Under the pieces are notes generated by a model that was not told the origin of the DNA, searched no databases, and worked only from the letters and a program-made list of their open reading frames with translations. Shown one piece after another: positions 43,169 through 52,703 of a DNA stretch of 64,000 bases. A program made the position numbers and the translations under genes. The first letter of the stretch is position 1; each line of letters opens with the position of its first letter. This DNA is from Solirubrobacter deserti (GTDB lineage Bacteria; Actinomycetota; Thermoleophilia; Solirubrobacterales; Solirubrobacteraceae), in contig NZ_JAPCID010000042.1 in NCBI RefSeq assembly GCF_027587175.1, positions 1-64,000 on the forward strand, written 5' to 3'.

Positions 43169-43645
43169 ATGCAGAAGGACGTCATCCTCACCCCAGAAGG
43201 CCTCGAGAACCTCAAGAAGGAGATCGAGCACCTCTCTACGACGAAGCGTCGCGAGGTGGCCGAGCGCATCAAGGAAGCGCGTGAGTTCGGCGACATCTCC
43301 GAGAACTCGGAGTACGACGACGCCAAGAACGAGCAGGCGATGCTGGAGTCCCGCATCGCGAGCCTCGAGGACAAGCTGCGCTCGGCGTCCGTGATCGATG
43401 CTTCCGAGCTGGACGCCGATGTCGTCCGGGTCGGCTCGCAGGTGCACGTCACCGACGACAAGGGCAAGTCCGCCGCCTACACGATCGTCGGCTCCACCGA
43501 GGCGAACCCGTCGGAGAACAAGCTCTCCAACGAGTCGCCGGTGGGCAAGGCGCTGATCGGCCGCAAGAAGGGCGACAGCGTCAAGGTCGTCCTGCCCTCG
43601 GGCAAGCAGCGCGAGCTCAAGGTCGACAAGATCGAAGTCGCGTAA
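43169..43645 (+). CDS. greA: Transcription elongation factor GreA
   Basis: Binds RNA polymerase and rescues backtracked complexes by stimulating RNA cleavage. The 158-residue protein has the N-terminal coiled coil with the tip residues of G-D-I-S-E-N-S-E-Y-D-D-A-K (acidic Asp/Glu pair) and the C-terminal FKBP-like domain ending N-E-S-P-V-G-K-A-L-I-G-R-K-K-G-D. AAGGA lies 11 bases before the ATG. lysS begins two bases after its stop. Confidence 0.96.
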   Translation: MQKDVILTPEGLENLKKEIEHLSTTKRREVAERIKEAREFGDISENSEYDDAKNEQAMLESRIASLEDKLRSASVIDASELDADVVRVGSQVHVTDDKGKSAAYTIVGSTEANPSENKLSNESPVGKALIGRKKGDSVKVVLPSGKQRELKVDKIEVA

Positions 43646-43647
43646 CG

Positions 43648-45090
43648 GTGTCGGAAGAGGAGACTTCCGAGCTCCTCGCTGTCCGCCGCCGCAAGCTCGA
43701 GAGCCTGCGCGAGGCGGGCATCGAGCCGTTCCCGCACGCCTTCGCGGGCGTCACGCCGATCGCCGAGGCCAAGGCGCCGCACGAGGGCCTCGCCGACGGC
43801 GAGGAGACCGACGTGCGCGTCCGCGTCGCCGGGCGCCTGCACGCGCGCCGCGGCCAGGGCAAGATGGCGTTCCTGGATCTGGACGACCGCACGGGCCGCA
43901 TCCAGCTGCAGGCGCGCCGCGATGTGCTCGGCGACGAAGCGTTCGAGCGCCTGCTCACGATGGATCTCGGCGACCTGATCGGCGCCGACGGCACGATCTT
44001 CAAGACCCGCCGCGGCGAGCTGTCGGTCCTGCTCTCCGGCTGGACGCTGCTGGCCAAGTCGCTGCGCCCGCCGCCCGAGAAGCACCACGGGCTCACGGAC
44101 ACCGAGACGCGCTTCCGCCACCGGGAGCTGGATCTGATGTCCAATCCGGAGACGCGCGAGGTCTTCGTCACGCGCGCCAAGATCGTGTCCGCGATCCGCC
44201 GCTTTCTCGACGACGAGGGCTTCATCGAGGTCGAGACGCCGGTCCTGCAGCCGATCTACGGCGGCGCGCTCGCGCGGCCGTTCACGACGCACTTCAACGC
44301 GCTCGAGAAGACGATGTACCTGCGCATCGCGACCGAGCTCTACCTCAAGCGCCTGATCGTGGGCGGGCTCGAGCGCGTCTACGAGCTCGGCAAGGACTTC
44401 CGCAACGAGGGCCTGAGCCCGAAGCACAACCCCGAGTTCACGATGCTCGAGTGGTACGAGGCGTACGCGGACTGGGAGGTCGTCGCCGAGCGGGCGGAGC
44501 GGCTGGTGCGTGCGGTCGGCGAGGCGGTCGGCTCCGAGAAGTTCGCACAGCCCTGGAAGCGCGAGACGCTGGCCGGCTCGGTGCACTCCCGAACCGGCAT
44601 CGACGTGCTCGCCAACCGCAGCCTGGAGTCCCTTCAGGGCGCGATGCGCGAGGCCGGCATGGAGGTCCCGGACGAGCCCAACTGGGCGGCGCTCGTGGAC
44701 TACCTGGTGTCCAAGCACGTCGAGCCGACCCTGATCGAGCCGACGATGCTGCACGACTACCCGGTCGAGCTCTCACCGTTCGCGAAAAGACACCGGGAGC
44801 ACGACGGCCTGGTCGAGCGGTTCGAGGCCTTTGCGGACGGCATGGAGTTCGCCAACGCCTTCTCCGAGCTCAACGATCCGGACGATCAGCGAGCCCGATT
44901 CGAGGAGCAGGTCCGGCACGCCGCGGCGGGTGACGAGAGCGCTCCGCCGTTCGACACCGACTACATCTTCTCCCTGGAACACGGCATGCCGCCGACCGGC
45001 GGGATCGGCATCGGCATCGACCGTCTGACCATGCTCCTCACCGGTCAGCGGACCATCAGGGAAGTGGTCCTCTTCCCCGCCCTGAAGTAG
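43648..45090 (+). CDS. lysS: Lysyl-tRNA synthetase, class II
   Basis: Charges tRNA-Lys. The 480-residue protein has an N-terminal OB-fold for the anticodon (V-R-V-A-G-R-L-H-A-R-R-G-Q-G-K) and a class II core: motif 1 near F-I-E-V-E-T-P-V-L-Q, motif 2 F-R-N-E-G-L-S, and motif 3 G-I-G-I-G-I-D-R-L-T-M-L-L. GTG start, two bases after greA, the same order as in many bacteria. Confidence 0.97.
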   Translation: MSEEETSELLAVRRRKLESLREAGIEPFPHAFAGVTPIAEAKAPHEGLADGEETDVRVRVAGRLHARRGQGKMAFLDLDDRTGRIQLQARRDVLGDEAFERLLTMDLGDLIGADGTIFKTRRGELSVLLSGWTLLAKSLRPPPEKHHGLTDTETRFRHRELDLMSNPETREVFVTRAKIVSAIRRFLDDEGFIEVETPVLQPIYGGALARPFTTHFNALEKTMYLRIATELYLKRLIVGGLERVYELGKDFRNEGLSPKHNPEFTMLEWYEAYADWEVVAERAERLVRAVGEAVGSEKFAQPWKRETLAGSVHSRTGIDVLANRSLESLQGAMREAGMEVPDEPNWAALVDYLVSKHVEPTLIEPTMLHDYPVELSPFAKRHREHDGLVERFEAFADGMEFANAFSELNDPDDQRARFEEQVRHAAAGDESAPPFDTDYIFSLEHGMPPTGGIGIGIDRLTMLLTGQRTIREVVLFPALK

Positions 45091-45151
45091 CCGCGGTTTC
45101 GACCGTTCGTCCAGCAGAGATCACGGCCTCTCCCCGTTGGTAGACTGGGGT

Positions 45152-45310
45152 ATGGCCAAAGACGTGCCCCGAGCCCTGATCCGGACCGGCGTGACCGCCG
45201 CATACCCGGATGAGAGCCGGGGTATTTTCGTCTTCCGGGCCTTCCGTCACTGCCCTCCCACAAACCATTTTCGAGACCACCAGAACGACCGAGCGCTAGG
45301 CGAGCACTAG
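45152..45310 (+). CDS. Possible 52-codon leader ORF ahead of clpC
   Basis: An ATG at 45152 opens a 52-codon frame (M-A-K-D-V-P-R-A-L-I-R...) ending 22 bases before clpC. TAGACT lies five bases before the ATG, so a leaderless start is possible. The composition (His, Arg, Pro, Phe) matches no family that I know and codon use is less biased than in neighbours. It could be a regulatory upstream ORF or chance. Two direct repeats GAGCGCTAG/GAGCACTAG (45291-45310) overlap its end. Confidence 0.3.
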   Translation: MAKDVPRALIRTGVTAAYPDESRGIFVFRAFRHCPPTNHFRDHQNDRALGEH

Positions 45311-45332
45311 TAGGAAGGAAGCTCCCCAACCC

Positions 45333-47930
45333 ATGTTCGAGCGATTCACAGAGCGAGCACGTCAGGTGGTCGTCCTCGCCCAGGAGGAGGCGCGGACGCT
45401 CAAGCACAACTACATCGGGACCGAACACATCCTCCTTGGTCTCCTCCGAGAGGAGGAGGGCCTCGCCGCGCGCGTTCTCGAGTCCCTGGACATCACCGTG
45501 GAGCGCGTTCGCGCCCAGGTTGTCCGCATCGTCGGTTCCGGCGAAGAAGTGACCTCTGGCCAGATCCCCTTTACGCCGCGCGCGAAGAAGGTGCTGGAGC
45601 TGGCTCTCCGCGAGGCGCTGAGCCTCGGCCACAACTACATCGGCACCGAGCACATCCTGCTCGGCCTCGTCCGCGAGAACGAGGGCGTCGCCGCGCGCAT
45701 CCTGCTCGACTTCGACGCGGATTCGGAGAAGATCCGCAACGAGGTCATCAGGATGCTGTCGGGCCCGGGTGGGCGCCGTCCTTCGGGCGGTGGCCAGGGC
45801 CAGCAGCAGGCGGGTGCCGGCGGTCAGACGGCCGAGGGCAAGAAGTCCTCGAAGCTGCTGGACCAGTTCGGTCGCAATCTGACCAAGCTGGCGGCCGACG
45901 GCAAGCTGGACCCCGTCGTCGGGCGTGAGACGGAGATCGAGCGGATCATGCAGATCCTCTCGCGGCGCACCAAGAACAACCCCGTGCTCGTCGGTGAGCC
46001 GGGCGTCGGCAAGACCGCCGTGGTCGAGGGCCTGGCCCAGCGGATCACGAACGGCGACGTGCCGGAGCTGCTCAAGAACAAGCAGATCTACACGCTCGAC
46101 CTTGCCGCCCTGGTCGCGGGCTCCAAGTATCGCGGCGAGTTCGAGGAGCGCCTCAAGAAGGTGATGAAGGAGATCACCCAGCGCGGCGACATCATCCTGT
46201 TCATCGACGAGCTCCACAACCTCGTCGGCGCAGGTGCCGCGGAGGGCGCGATCGACGCCGCCTCGATCCTCAAGCCGGCCCTCGCCCGTGGCGAGCTGCA
46301 GACGGTGGGCGCGACGACGCTGGACGAGTACCGCAAGTACCTGGAGCGGGACTCGGCGCTGGAGCGTCGCTTCCAGAAGATCACCGTCGACCAGCCGTCG
46401 CTCGAGGAGTGCGTGCAGATCCTCAAGGGCCTGCGCGACCGCTACGAGGCGCACCACAAGGTCAACATCACCGACGAGGCCCTCGAGGCGTCGGCGGAGC
46501 TGGCCGACCGGTACATCTCCGACCGCTTCCTGCCGGACAAGGCGATCGACCTCATCGACGAGGCCGCCTCGCGCATGCGCATCAAGTCGATGTCCTCCCC
46601 GCCCGTGTACCGGGAGCTCGAGGAGGAGATCGAGACGACGCGGCGCGACAAGGAGGCCGCGATCGAGAACCAGGAGTTCGAGAAGGCCGCGCACCTTCGC
46701 GATCGCGAGCGTCAGCTCACGAACAAGAAGCGCGACCTCGAGGACGCCTGGGAGTCCGGCGAAGGTGGGGAGCGTCCGTCGATCGGCGAGGAAGAGATCG
46801 CCGACATCGTCTCGATGTGGACGGGCATCCCGGTCTTCAAGCTCACCGAGGCCGAGACGCAGAAGCTGATGCGCATGGAGGAAGAGCTCCATAAGCGCGT
46901 CATCGGTCAGCACCAGGCGATCGAGGTCGTCGCGAAGGCGATCCGCCGCTCGCGTGCCGGCCTCAAGGACCCGAAGCGGCCGACCGGCTCGTTCATCTTC
47001 CTGGGCCCGTCGGGCGTGGGCAAGACGGAGCTGGCGCGCACGCTCGCGGAGTTCCTGTTCGGTGACGAGGACGCGATGGTCCGCATCGACATGTCCGAGT
47101 ACATGGAGAAGCACGCGGTCTCCCGTCTGGTCGGCTCGCCTCCGGGCTACGTCGGCTACGACGAGGGCGGCCAGCTGACGGAGGCGGTCCGCCGCAAGCC
47201 GTACAGCGTGCTGCTGCTGGACGAGATCGAGAAGGCCCACCCGGACGTCTTCAACATCCTCCTGCAGATCCTCGAGGACGGTCGCCTGACCGACTCGCAG
47301 GGCCGCACGGTGGACTTCCGCCACGCGATCGTGATCATGACCTCGAACATCGGGGCGGGCGAGATCGCGCGCAACACGCCGCTCGGCTTCGCCGTGTCGG
47401 ACGACGAGACCGGTATCTCGTACGACGACATGAAGGGCCGCATCATGGGCGAGCTCAAGAAGGTCTTCCGGCCTGAGTTCCTCAACCGCATCGACGACGT
47501 GATCGTCTTCCACAAGCTCACCAAGGAAGAGATCAAGTCGATCGTCGAGCTGCTGCTGCGTCGCATCCGGACGTCTCTGGCCGAGCGGGAGCTGCAGCTC
47601 GAGCTCACCGAGGAGGCCGAGGACTACCTGGTCGAGAAGGGCTGGGACCCGGCCATGGGTGCCCGTCCGCTGCGCCGGGCGATCCAGCGCTACATCGAGG
47701 ATCCGCTCGCGGACTTCGTGCTGCGCTCCGAGCTCGTGCCGGGTGGCACCGTGATGGTCGATAAGGCGCCCGAGGGCTCCGACGAAGAGGTCACCCTCAA
47801 CATCGTCAAGCCCGTCGAGCAGCCGGCCCCGGTCGGCGTGGGCGGCCGCAAGGAGGGCGACGAGCCCGAGGCGGTCGACGACACCGGCGCGTTGGACACG
47901 CCGCCGGTCCCACCGAGCGACACCGAGTAA
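45333..47930 (+). CDS. clpC: ATP-dependent Clp protease ATP-binding subunit ClpC
   Basis: Hsp100 unfoldase of 865 residues that feeds ClpP. Two Clp_N repeats (residues 2-75 and 78-145; [12 protein letters not shown] occurs twice), NBD1 with Walker A G-E-P-G-V-G-K-T (221-228), a UVR coiled-coil near 430-465, NBD2 with G-P-S-G-V-G-K-T (558-565), and a D2-small domain. The Val-Gly-Phe-type ClpP-docking region is not obvious by eye. AAGGAAG is 11 bases before the ATG. The 242-bp gap upstream holds the promoter and a possible leader ORF. Confidence 0.97.
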   Translation: MFERFTERARQVVVLAQEEARTLKHNYIGTEHILLGLLREEEGLAARVLESLDITVERVRAQVVRIVGSGEEVTSGQIPFTPRAKKVLELALREALSLGHNYIGTEHILLGLVRENEGVAARILLDFDADSEKIRNEVIRMLSGPGGRRPSGGGQGQQQAGAGGQTAEGKKSSKLLDQFGRNLTKLAADGKLDPVVGRETEIERIMQILSRRTKNNPVLVGEPGVGKTAVVEGLAQRITNGDVPELLKNKQIYTLDLAALVAGSKYRGEFEERLKKVMKEITQRGDIILFIDELHNLVGAGAAEGAIDAASILKPALARGELQTVGATTLDEYRKYLERDSALERRFQKITVDQPSLEECVQILKGLRDRYEAHHKVNITDEALEASAELADRYISDRFLPDKAIDLIDEAASRMRIKSMSSPPVYRELEEEIETTRRDKEAAIENQEFEKAAHLRDRERQLTNKKRDLEDAWESGEGGERPSIGEEEIADIVSMWTGIPVFKLTEAETQKLMRMEEELHKRVIGQHQAIEVVAKAIRRSRAGLKDPKRPTGSFIFLGPSGVGKTELARTLAEFLFGDEDAMVRIDMSEYMEKHAVSRLVGSPPGYVGYDEGGQLTEAVRRKPYSVLLLDEIEKAHPDVFNILLQILEDGRLTDSQGRTVDFRHAIVIMTSNIGAGEIARNTPLGFAVSDDETGISYDDMKGRIMGELKKVFRPEFLNRIDDVIVFHKLTKEEIKSIVELLLRRIRTSLAERELQLELTEEAEDYLVEKGWDPAMGARPLRRAIQRYIEDPLADFVLRSELVPGGTVMVDKAPEGSDEEVTLNIVKPVEQPAPVGVGGRKEGDEPEAVDDTGALDTPPVPPSDTE

Positions 47931-47937
47931 GAACCAT

Positions 47938-47957
47938 CGGGGGGCTGCCGTCCCCCG
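47938..47957 (+). repeat. G-rich hairpin after clpC with CTGCCGT loop
   Basis: CGGGGG/CCCCCG, 6-bp stem, loop containing CTGCCGT, starting eight bases after the clpC stop. The same hairpin with the same loop follows the penicillin-acylase gene at 51954-51975. Confidence 0.65.
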
Positions 47958-47973
47958 AGTCCCCCCGCTTCAC

Positions 47974-48007
47974 GAGAGGGCGCCCAAGTGGCGCCCTCTC
48001 TTATGTT
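47974..48007 (+). terminator. Rho-independent terminator of clpC
   Basis: GAGAGGGCGCC and GGCGCCCTCTC pair over 11 bp around a five-base loop, followed by TTATGTT. That last stretch is also the -10-like TATGTT of the next gene. Confidence 0.88.
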
Positions 48008-48013
48008 GTGGGT

Positions 48014-48844
48014 GTGGATTCGGATCTCACTGAATGGCTCGCCCGCGGGAACGAGGCGCATCTCGCCGGTGACGAGCAGGCCGCCGAGGCGGCCTACCGC
48101 CGTGCGCTCGAAGAGGGCGAGGAGGACGCCGGGTACTACCTCGGCGACCTGCTGGTGCAGCTCAACCGGGCCGCGGAGGCCGAGCCGCTGCTGCGCGAGG
48201 TGATCGCGAGCGGCGATCCCGACGGGCACGTCCCGCTCGGCAACGCGCTGTGGGACCTCGAGCGCCCGGAGGAGGCCGAGGCCGAGTTCCGCGCCGCCGC
48301 GGCCGCGGGCCAGCGGATCGGCAACCTCAACCTCGGCATGCTGCTGCGCGAGCAGGAGCGCTTCGAGGAGGCGGCCAAGGAGCTGCGGGTCGCGGCCGAG
48401 GAGGAGCCGGAGGCGCTCGTCGAGCTCGCGATCCTCTACATCGAGGACCTCGACGGCAACGAGGAGGAAGCCGAGACGCTGCTGCGCCAGGCGATCGAGC
48501 AGGGCGAGGACGACGGCGCCGTCGTGCTCGGCACGCTGCTGGTCGAGCAGGAGCGCGACGACGAGGCCGAGGAGGTGCTCCGGGCCGCCGTCGAGCGTGG
48601 GTCGGTGTCGGCCATGATCGACCTCGCCAACCTGCTCAGTGAGTACGAGGACGGCGAGGAGGAGGCCGAGGCGCTCTACCGCCAGGCGCTCGCGGCCGGC
48701 GACCTGGACGCGGAGAACAACCTCGCGGTGCTGCTGCGCGACCTGGGGCGGCTCGATGAGGCGCGCGAGCTGCTGCAGCGGGCCGCCGCGCGCGGCGACG
48801 AGCTCGCGGCCGAGAACCTCGCCAAGCTCGATGAGGAGCCTTAA
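48014..48844 (+). CDS. Tetratricopeptide/Sel1-like repeat protein
   Basis: A 276-residue, very acidic protein built almost wholly of helical repeats of about 34 residues with the TPR/Sel1 pattern (A-E-A-A-Y-R-R-A-L-E-E-G, A-E-P-L-L-R-E-V-I, A-E-T-L-L-R-Q-A-I-E-Q-G, A-L-Y-R-Q-A-L-A-A-G). Protein-protein scaffold with unknown partner. The GTG at 48014 is favoured because TATGTT ends six bases before it; a GTG two codons earlier is possible. It ends in a four-base overlap with the convergent gene. Confidence 0.82.
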   Translation: MDSDLTEWLARGNEAHLAGDEQAAEAAYRRALEEGEEDAGYYLGDLLVQLNRAAEAEPLLREVIASGDPDGHVPLGNALWDLERPEEAEAEFRAAAAAGQRIGNLNLGMLLREQERFEEAAKELRVAAEEEPEALVELAILYIEDLDGNEEEAETLLRQAIEQGEDDGAVVLGTLLVEQERDDEAEEVLRAAVERGSVSAMIDLANLLSEYEDGEEEAEALYRQALAAGDLDAENNLAVLLRDLGRLDEARELLQRAAARGDELAAENLAKLDEEP

Positions 48845-49542
48845 GGAAGAAGGCGCCTGAACACGCCTTCGAGCGTCTGCTTGCCCGCGGCGTGGGAGCC
48901 GTTGTCCGCGGTGAGGACCGCGATCGCGATCCGCTCCTCGCCGCGGACGAGCAGCGCCACCTGGTGGTCGACGGCGCCGGTGCCCGACCCCCAGCCGCCC
49001 TTGAAGTAGACGCGCCAGTCGGGCAGCGCGAGCCGGCCGACGCCCCAGCGCTGGCTCGGGACGACCGTGCGCAGGAGCCTGAGCCCGTAGGCGCGGTGGC
49101 GGGCCGGGAGCAGCGCGTCGATGCGCAGGAAGAAGCGCGTCTGGTCGCGCGCGGTGATCCGGGAATTGCCCCAGATCGGGCTGACCGGGGTGAAGCGAGC
49201 CATGCCGGCGGTCTTGGCCAGGCGGGCGAGGCCGCCCGTGCCGACGCGGCTGAAGATGACGTTCGTCGCGGCGTTGTGGGAGCGGCGGACCATCGGGTCG
49301 AGCAGCCGCTTCTCGTCGGCGCGTAGCGGCCGGTCGCGCGCCGAGCGGGTGTAGGCGACGAGCAGCATCGCCTTCAGGACGCTCGCGCTCGGGAAGACGC
49401 GGTCCGCCTCGACGCCCTCGAACGTCGTGGGCGTGCGCACGGCGAACGCGACGGTGCCGGGCCGGGACGCCGCGTAGTCGCGGGCGGCCTCCACGTTCGG
49501 AGAGGCGAGGAGCGCCGCGGAAGCGGCGAGTTCGACGAGCAT
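48841..49542 (-). CDS. Serine hydrolase of the class A beta-lactamase fold
   Basis: A 233-residue exported or surface protein. After an N-terminal hydrophobic stretch come the three active-site motifs of the penicilloyl-serine superfamily: S-x-x-K as S-V-L-K, S-x-N as S-H-N in R-R-S-H-N-A-A-T, and K-T-G replaced by K-G-G in K-G-G-W-G-S-G. Usual class A enzymes have S-D-N and K-T/S-G, so its substrate may not be a beta-lactam. It is 21 bp from, and divergent to, a penicillin-acylase gene. Confidence 0.8.
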   Translation of the reverse strand: MLVELAASAALLASPNVEAARDYAASRPGTVAFAVRTPTTFEGVEADRVFPSASVLKAMLLVAYTRSARDRPLRADEKRLLDPMVRRSHNAATNVIFSRVGTGGLARLAKTAGMARFTPVSPIWGNSRITARDQTRFFLRIDALLPARHRAYGLRLLRTVVPSQRWGVGRLALPDWRVYFKGGWGSGTGAVDHQVALLVRGEERIAIAVLTADNGSHAAGKQTLEGVFRRLLP

Positions 49543-49563
49543 CGCGGTATAGCGTGCCGCACC

Positions 49564-51951
49564 ATGTCCAGGACCGTCGCTCTCGCGGCGGTGACGTTCG
49601 CCCTGGCGGCCGCACCAGCAGCCGCCGACGACTACGCCGCCGTCGCGCGCAACATCATTGCCTCGGGTCAGTACGGGTCGGCGCCACCGCCGCCCGGGGC
49701 GGAGGAGCAGGCGCTGATGTACGACGCGCTGACGCCGCTCTTCGATCAGGTCACCAATGACGACCTGATGACGAAGTTCAAGTCCGCGGGGTTCGGCGTT
49801 GGGCCGGACGGGCCGGCGCGGCCGGAACCACTGCCGCGCGCCGGCGTGACGGTCGTGCGCGACCGCTTCAACGTCCCGCACATCACGGGCCGCTCGCGCG
49901 ACGACGTCACATGGGCGATGGGCTGGCTGCTCCAGCAGGACCGTGGGCTGCTGCTCGCGCAGGCGCGCGACGCCGCCAAGCTCGCGGCGCTCGACGCACC
50001 CAACGTCTATGCGTTCGGCCTGGTGATCAACCTGCGCCAGTACAAGCCGACGCCCGAGGTCGACCGCATCATCGAGCGCAACGGCCTGCGGGCGCTGCGG
50101 GAGGCCGGTGCGGCGGGCCGGGCGGTGCTGCACGACGTCGACGTCTACCTGCAGGGCATCAACGCGCGCCTGCGCGCGGAAGGCAGCACAGCGAGGCCGT
50201 GGCGGCGCGCGGACGTGTTCGCCGCCAACGCCGTGATCGGCGAGATCTTCGGCGAGGGCGGCGGCGACGAGGCGCGGCGCTCGCAGTTCCTCTCCGCGCT
50301 GCGCCGCGAGTACGGCACCGCGCGCGGCAACCGGATGTTCGAGGACTTCACCTCCTTCGACGACCGCGACGCGCCGACGACGATGACCCGCACGTTCCGC
50401 TACGGGACCGAGAACCTCGACGGCCCCGGCAACGTCGTCCTCGACGCGGGCTCGTTCAAGCCGACCGGCCCGCGGGGGCTCGCGAGCGCGGCCAACGTGC
50501 CCCAGTGGGCGAGCAACTTCCTGCTGGTCTCCGGGCGGCGGTCGGCCACCGGGCACCCGCTGTTCGTCGCCGGCCCGCAGATCGGCTACACGTACCCCGG
50601 TCTCACGCTCGAGGCCGACATCAGCTGGCCCGGCGGGCAGGCGCGCGGCGCGACCGCTCCGGGCTTCGCCGGCAACATCCTGATCGGACGCGGGCAGGAC
50701 TACGCGTGGTCGCTCACCAGCGCCGGCTCGGACGTGGTCGACACCTACGTGGAGACGCTGTGCGGCGGCTCGCGCACCAAGTACCGCTACAAGGGTCGCT
50801 GCCGCACGATGGGCCGCGTGGACGCGGGGACGGTCACCGGCTTCGGCCGGATCGCCTACCGCACGACCGTCCACGGGCCGGTGACCGGGTACGCGAAGGT
50901 CAACGGCCGCACAGTCGCGATCTCGCGCAAGCGGGCCAGCTTCGGGCAGGACATCCTGTGGCAGCTCGGCTTCCGCGACCTCACGACCGGGAAGGTGCGC
51001 TCGAAGGGGACGTTCCGGGCGGCGATGGCGAGCTCGCCGTTCACGTTCAACGTCGGCTACGCCGACGACCAGGACATCGCCATGTACTCGGCGGGCCGGC
51101 TGCCGGTGCGGCCCAGGTCCGTCGACCCGCGGCTGCCGGTGAAGGGCACCGGCGAGTACGAGTGGCGCGGCTTCTTGGCGCAGTCGCGGCGCCCGTACCA
51201 GGCCAACCCGCCTTCCGGGGCGCTCGTGAACTGGAACAACCGTCCCGCACCGGGCTGGGGCGCCGCGGACGACAACTGGAGCTACGGCGCGACCCAGCGC
51301 GTGCGGATGCTCGACGAAGGGCTCGCGCGGCGCGGCGTGCACGACCTCGCGTCGGTGACGGGCGCGATGAACGCGGCCGCCACGCAGGACCTGCGCAGCG
51401 TCGCGCTCACGCCGGTGATCGAGAAGCTGTTGCGCGCGCACCCCGCGGGCGCCACGCCCCGCGCGTCGCGGATGCTGGAGCTGCTCGTCGCCTGGCGCGC
51501 CGCGGGCTCCTCGCGCCTGGATCGCGAGCCCGACGGCGTGATGGACGCCGGCCCTGGCCCCGCGATCTGGGACGCGTTCTACCCGCGGCTGTGGGCGGCA
51601 GCGATGCCGGTCAAGGGCCTCCAGGACTTCGTCGGGACCAACTCCGGCCCGGCCAGCGGCTTCACCGGCGGTGGCTTCTGGTACCTCGAGAAGGACCTCG
51701 GCCGGCTGACCGGGACCCGGTGGAAGAGCCCGTTCAAGGAGCGCTACTGCGGCGGCGGCGACGCCGCCCGGTGCGCCGCCGCGGTATGGAAGGCACTGGA
51801 CGCGGTGCCGGGCGACCCGGACGCGCTGCGCGCGGACGCGAACGCGGAGCGGATCGCGTTCCGGCCCGGCCTGCTGCCGACCACCATCCGCTACACGAAC
51901 CGGCCGAGCGGGATCCAGCAGGTGATCTCGTTCGGTGGAGGCCGGAGATAG
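49564..51951 (+). CDS. Penicillin-acylase-family Ntn hydrolase
   Basis: Exported acylase of 795 residues with a signal peptide ending near A-P-A-A-A-D. The alpha chain carries R-D-R-F-N-V-P-H-I-T-G and W-A-M-G-W-L-L-Q-Q-D-R. Autoprocessing would occur before Ser317 (W-A-S-N-F-L-L-V-S-G), which becomes the catalytic N-terminal nucleophile of the beta chain. Later segments include I-S-W-P-G-G and V-N-W-N-N-R-P. Members cleave penicillins, cephalosporins or acyl-homoserine lactones; which one cannot be told. Divergent to a beta-lactamase-fold gene. Confidence 0.9.
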   Translation: MSRTVALAAVTFALAAAPAAADDYAAVARNIIASGQYGSAPPPPGAEEQALMYDALTPLFDQVTNDDLMTKFKSAGFGVGPDGPARPEPLPRAGVTVVRDRFNVPHITGRSRDDVTWAMGWLLQQDRGLLLAQARDAAKLAALDAPNVYAFGLVINLRQYKPTPEVDRIIERNGLRALREAGAAGRAVLHDVDVYLQGINARLRAEGSTARPWRRADVFAANAVIGEIFGEGGGDEARRSQFLSALRREYGTARGNRMFEDFTSFDDRDAPTTMTRTFRYGTENLDGPGNVVLDAGSFKPTGPRGLASAANVPQWASNFLLVSGRRSATGHPLFVAGPQIGYTYPGLTLEADISWPGGQARGATAPGFAGNILIGRGQDYAWSLTSAGSDVVDTYVETLCGGSRTKYRYKGRCRTMGRVDAGTVTGFGRIAYRTTVHGPVTGYAKVNGRTVAISRKRASFGQDILWQLGFRDLTTGKVRSKGTFRAAMASSPFTFNVGYADDQDIAMYSAGRLPVRPRSVDPRLPVKGTGEYEWRGFLAQSRRPYQANPPSGALVNWNNRPAPGWGAADDNWSYGATQRVRMLDEGLARRGVHDLASVTGAMNAAATQDLRSVALTPVIEKLLRAHPAGATPRASRMLELLVAWRAAGSSRLDREPDGVMDAGPGPAIWDAFYPRLWAAAMPVKGLQDFVGTNSGPASGFTGGGFWYLEKDLGRLTGTRWKSPFKERYCGGGDAARCAAAVWKALDAVPGDPDALRADANAERIAFRPGLLPTTIRYTNRPSGIQQVISFGGGRR

Positions 51952-51953
51952 AC

Positions 51954-51975
51954 CGGGGGGACTGCCGTCCCCCCG
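51954..51975 (+). terminator. G-rich hairpin after the penicillin-acylase gene
   Basis: CGGGGGG/CCCCCCG, 7-bp stem, loop ACTGCCGT, three bases after the stop. No U-run, so it may be an actinobacterial I-type terminator. Same sequence family as 47938-47957. Confidence 0.6.
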
Positions 51976-51987
51976 AGACCTCCCTGC

Positions 51988-52626
51988 TCAAGGCAGGATC
52001 TGCATCACCACACCGAAGACGCCACACACGGCCGCGGGTGTGCCGCGGCCGTCCTGGCGCACGCCGCCCTGGATGATCGCGTTCTGGCCGGCGAACTCGA
52101 TGTGGAACACGAACGTGTTCGAGCCGCCGACGCTCAGCGACGTCGCCGTCTGGTTGGCCGCGAGCGTGAGCGCGCCGTCGCCGTTGCCGACCCGGCGTGC
52201 GATGTTGATCGTCTGGCCGGACGTGTTGTTGAACGTGATGACCGAGATCGGGTCCTCGTTGCCGGGCGCCGCGTTCTGGTCGTTGCAGGTGGCGGTGAGG
52301 GTGCCAAGGCCGCGGATCGACTGGATCAGCTGCGGCGCGCCAGGAGCGTTGTCGGCGACCTCATAGCCCTTGCTGAAGGACTGCGTGCGCGCCACGTCGG
52401 CGACGAACTTGCCGGGGATGCGGCCCGCGTCCGTGCCGCCGCTGTTGGTGGCCACGAGCTTCCCACGGGCGTCCGAGAGGCTCGCGCCGGCATAGACCGC
52501 GCTCTTGCCGTCGACGGACCCGGCCCGCGCTGCGTAGTTGACCGCCGCGATGCTCGTGCCGCCCAGCGACACGAACAGGGCGATGCTCGCCACCACCATC
52601 GACGGTGAAGGTCGAGAGATCTTCAT
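51988..52626 (-). CDS. Secreted protein of Thermoleophilia type, function unknown
   Basis: A 212-residue protein with a signal peptide whose sequence (S-R-P-S-P-S-M-V-V-A-S-I-A-L-F-V-S-L-G-G-T) is a common N-terminus of exported proteins in Solirubrobacterales. The mature part looks beta-rich and ends in F-H-I-E-F-A-G-Q-N-A-I-I-Q-G-G and A-A-V-C-G-V-F-G-V-V. AAGGGGG lies eight bases before the ATG. The longer in-frame reading from 52854 adds only low-complexity Pro/Gly sequence. Confidence 0.75.
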   Translation of the reverse strand: MKISRPSPSMVVASIALFVSLGGTSIAAVNYAARAGSVDGKSAVYAGASLSDARGKLVATNSGGTDAGRIPGKFVADVARTQSFSKGYEVADNAPGAPQLIQSIRGLGTLTATCNDQNAAPGNEDPISVITFNNTSGQTINIARRVGNGDGALTLAANQTATSLSVGGSNTFVFHIEFAGQNAIIQGGVRQDGRGTPAAVCGVFGVVMQILP

Positions 52627-52703
52627 GGACTTGCCCCCTTGGTGAGGATCGATCGGTTGACCATTCCCGGAAACCCCGAGCCCAACCCGAAGGTTCGCAA
52701 ACG

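Noticed and set aside
45291-45310. CIRCE or HrcA-type element before clpC
   Set aside because: The GAGCGCTAG/GAGCACTAG pair is a direct repeat, not the inverted TTAGCACTC-N9-GAGTGCTAA.
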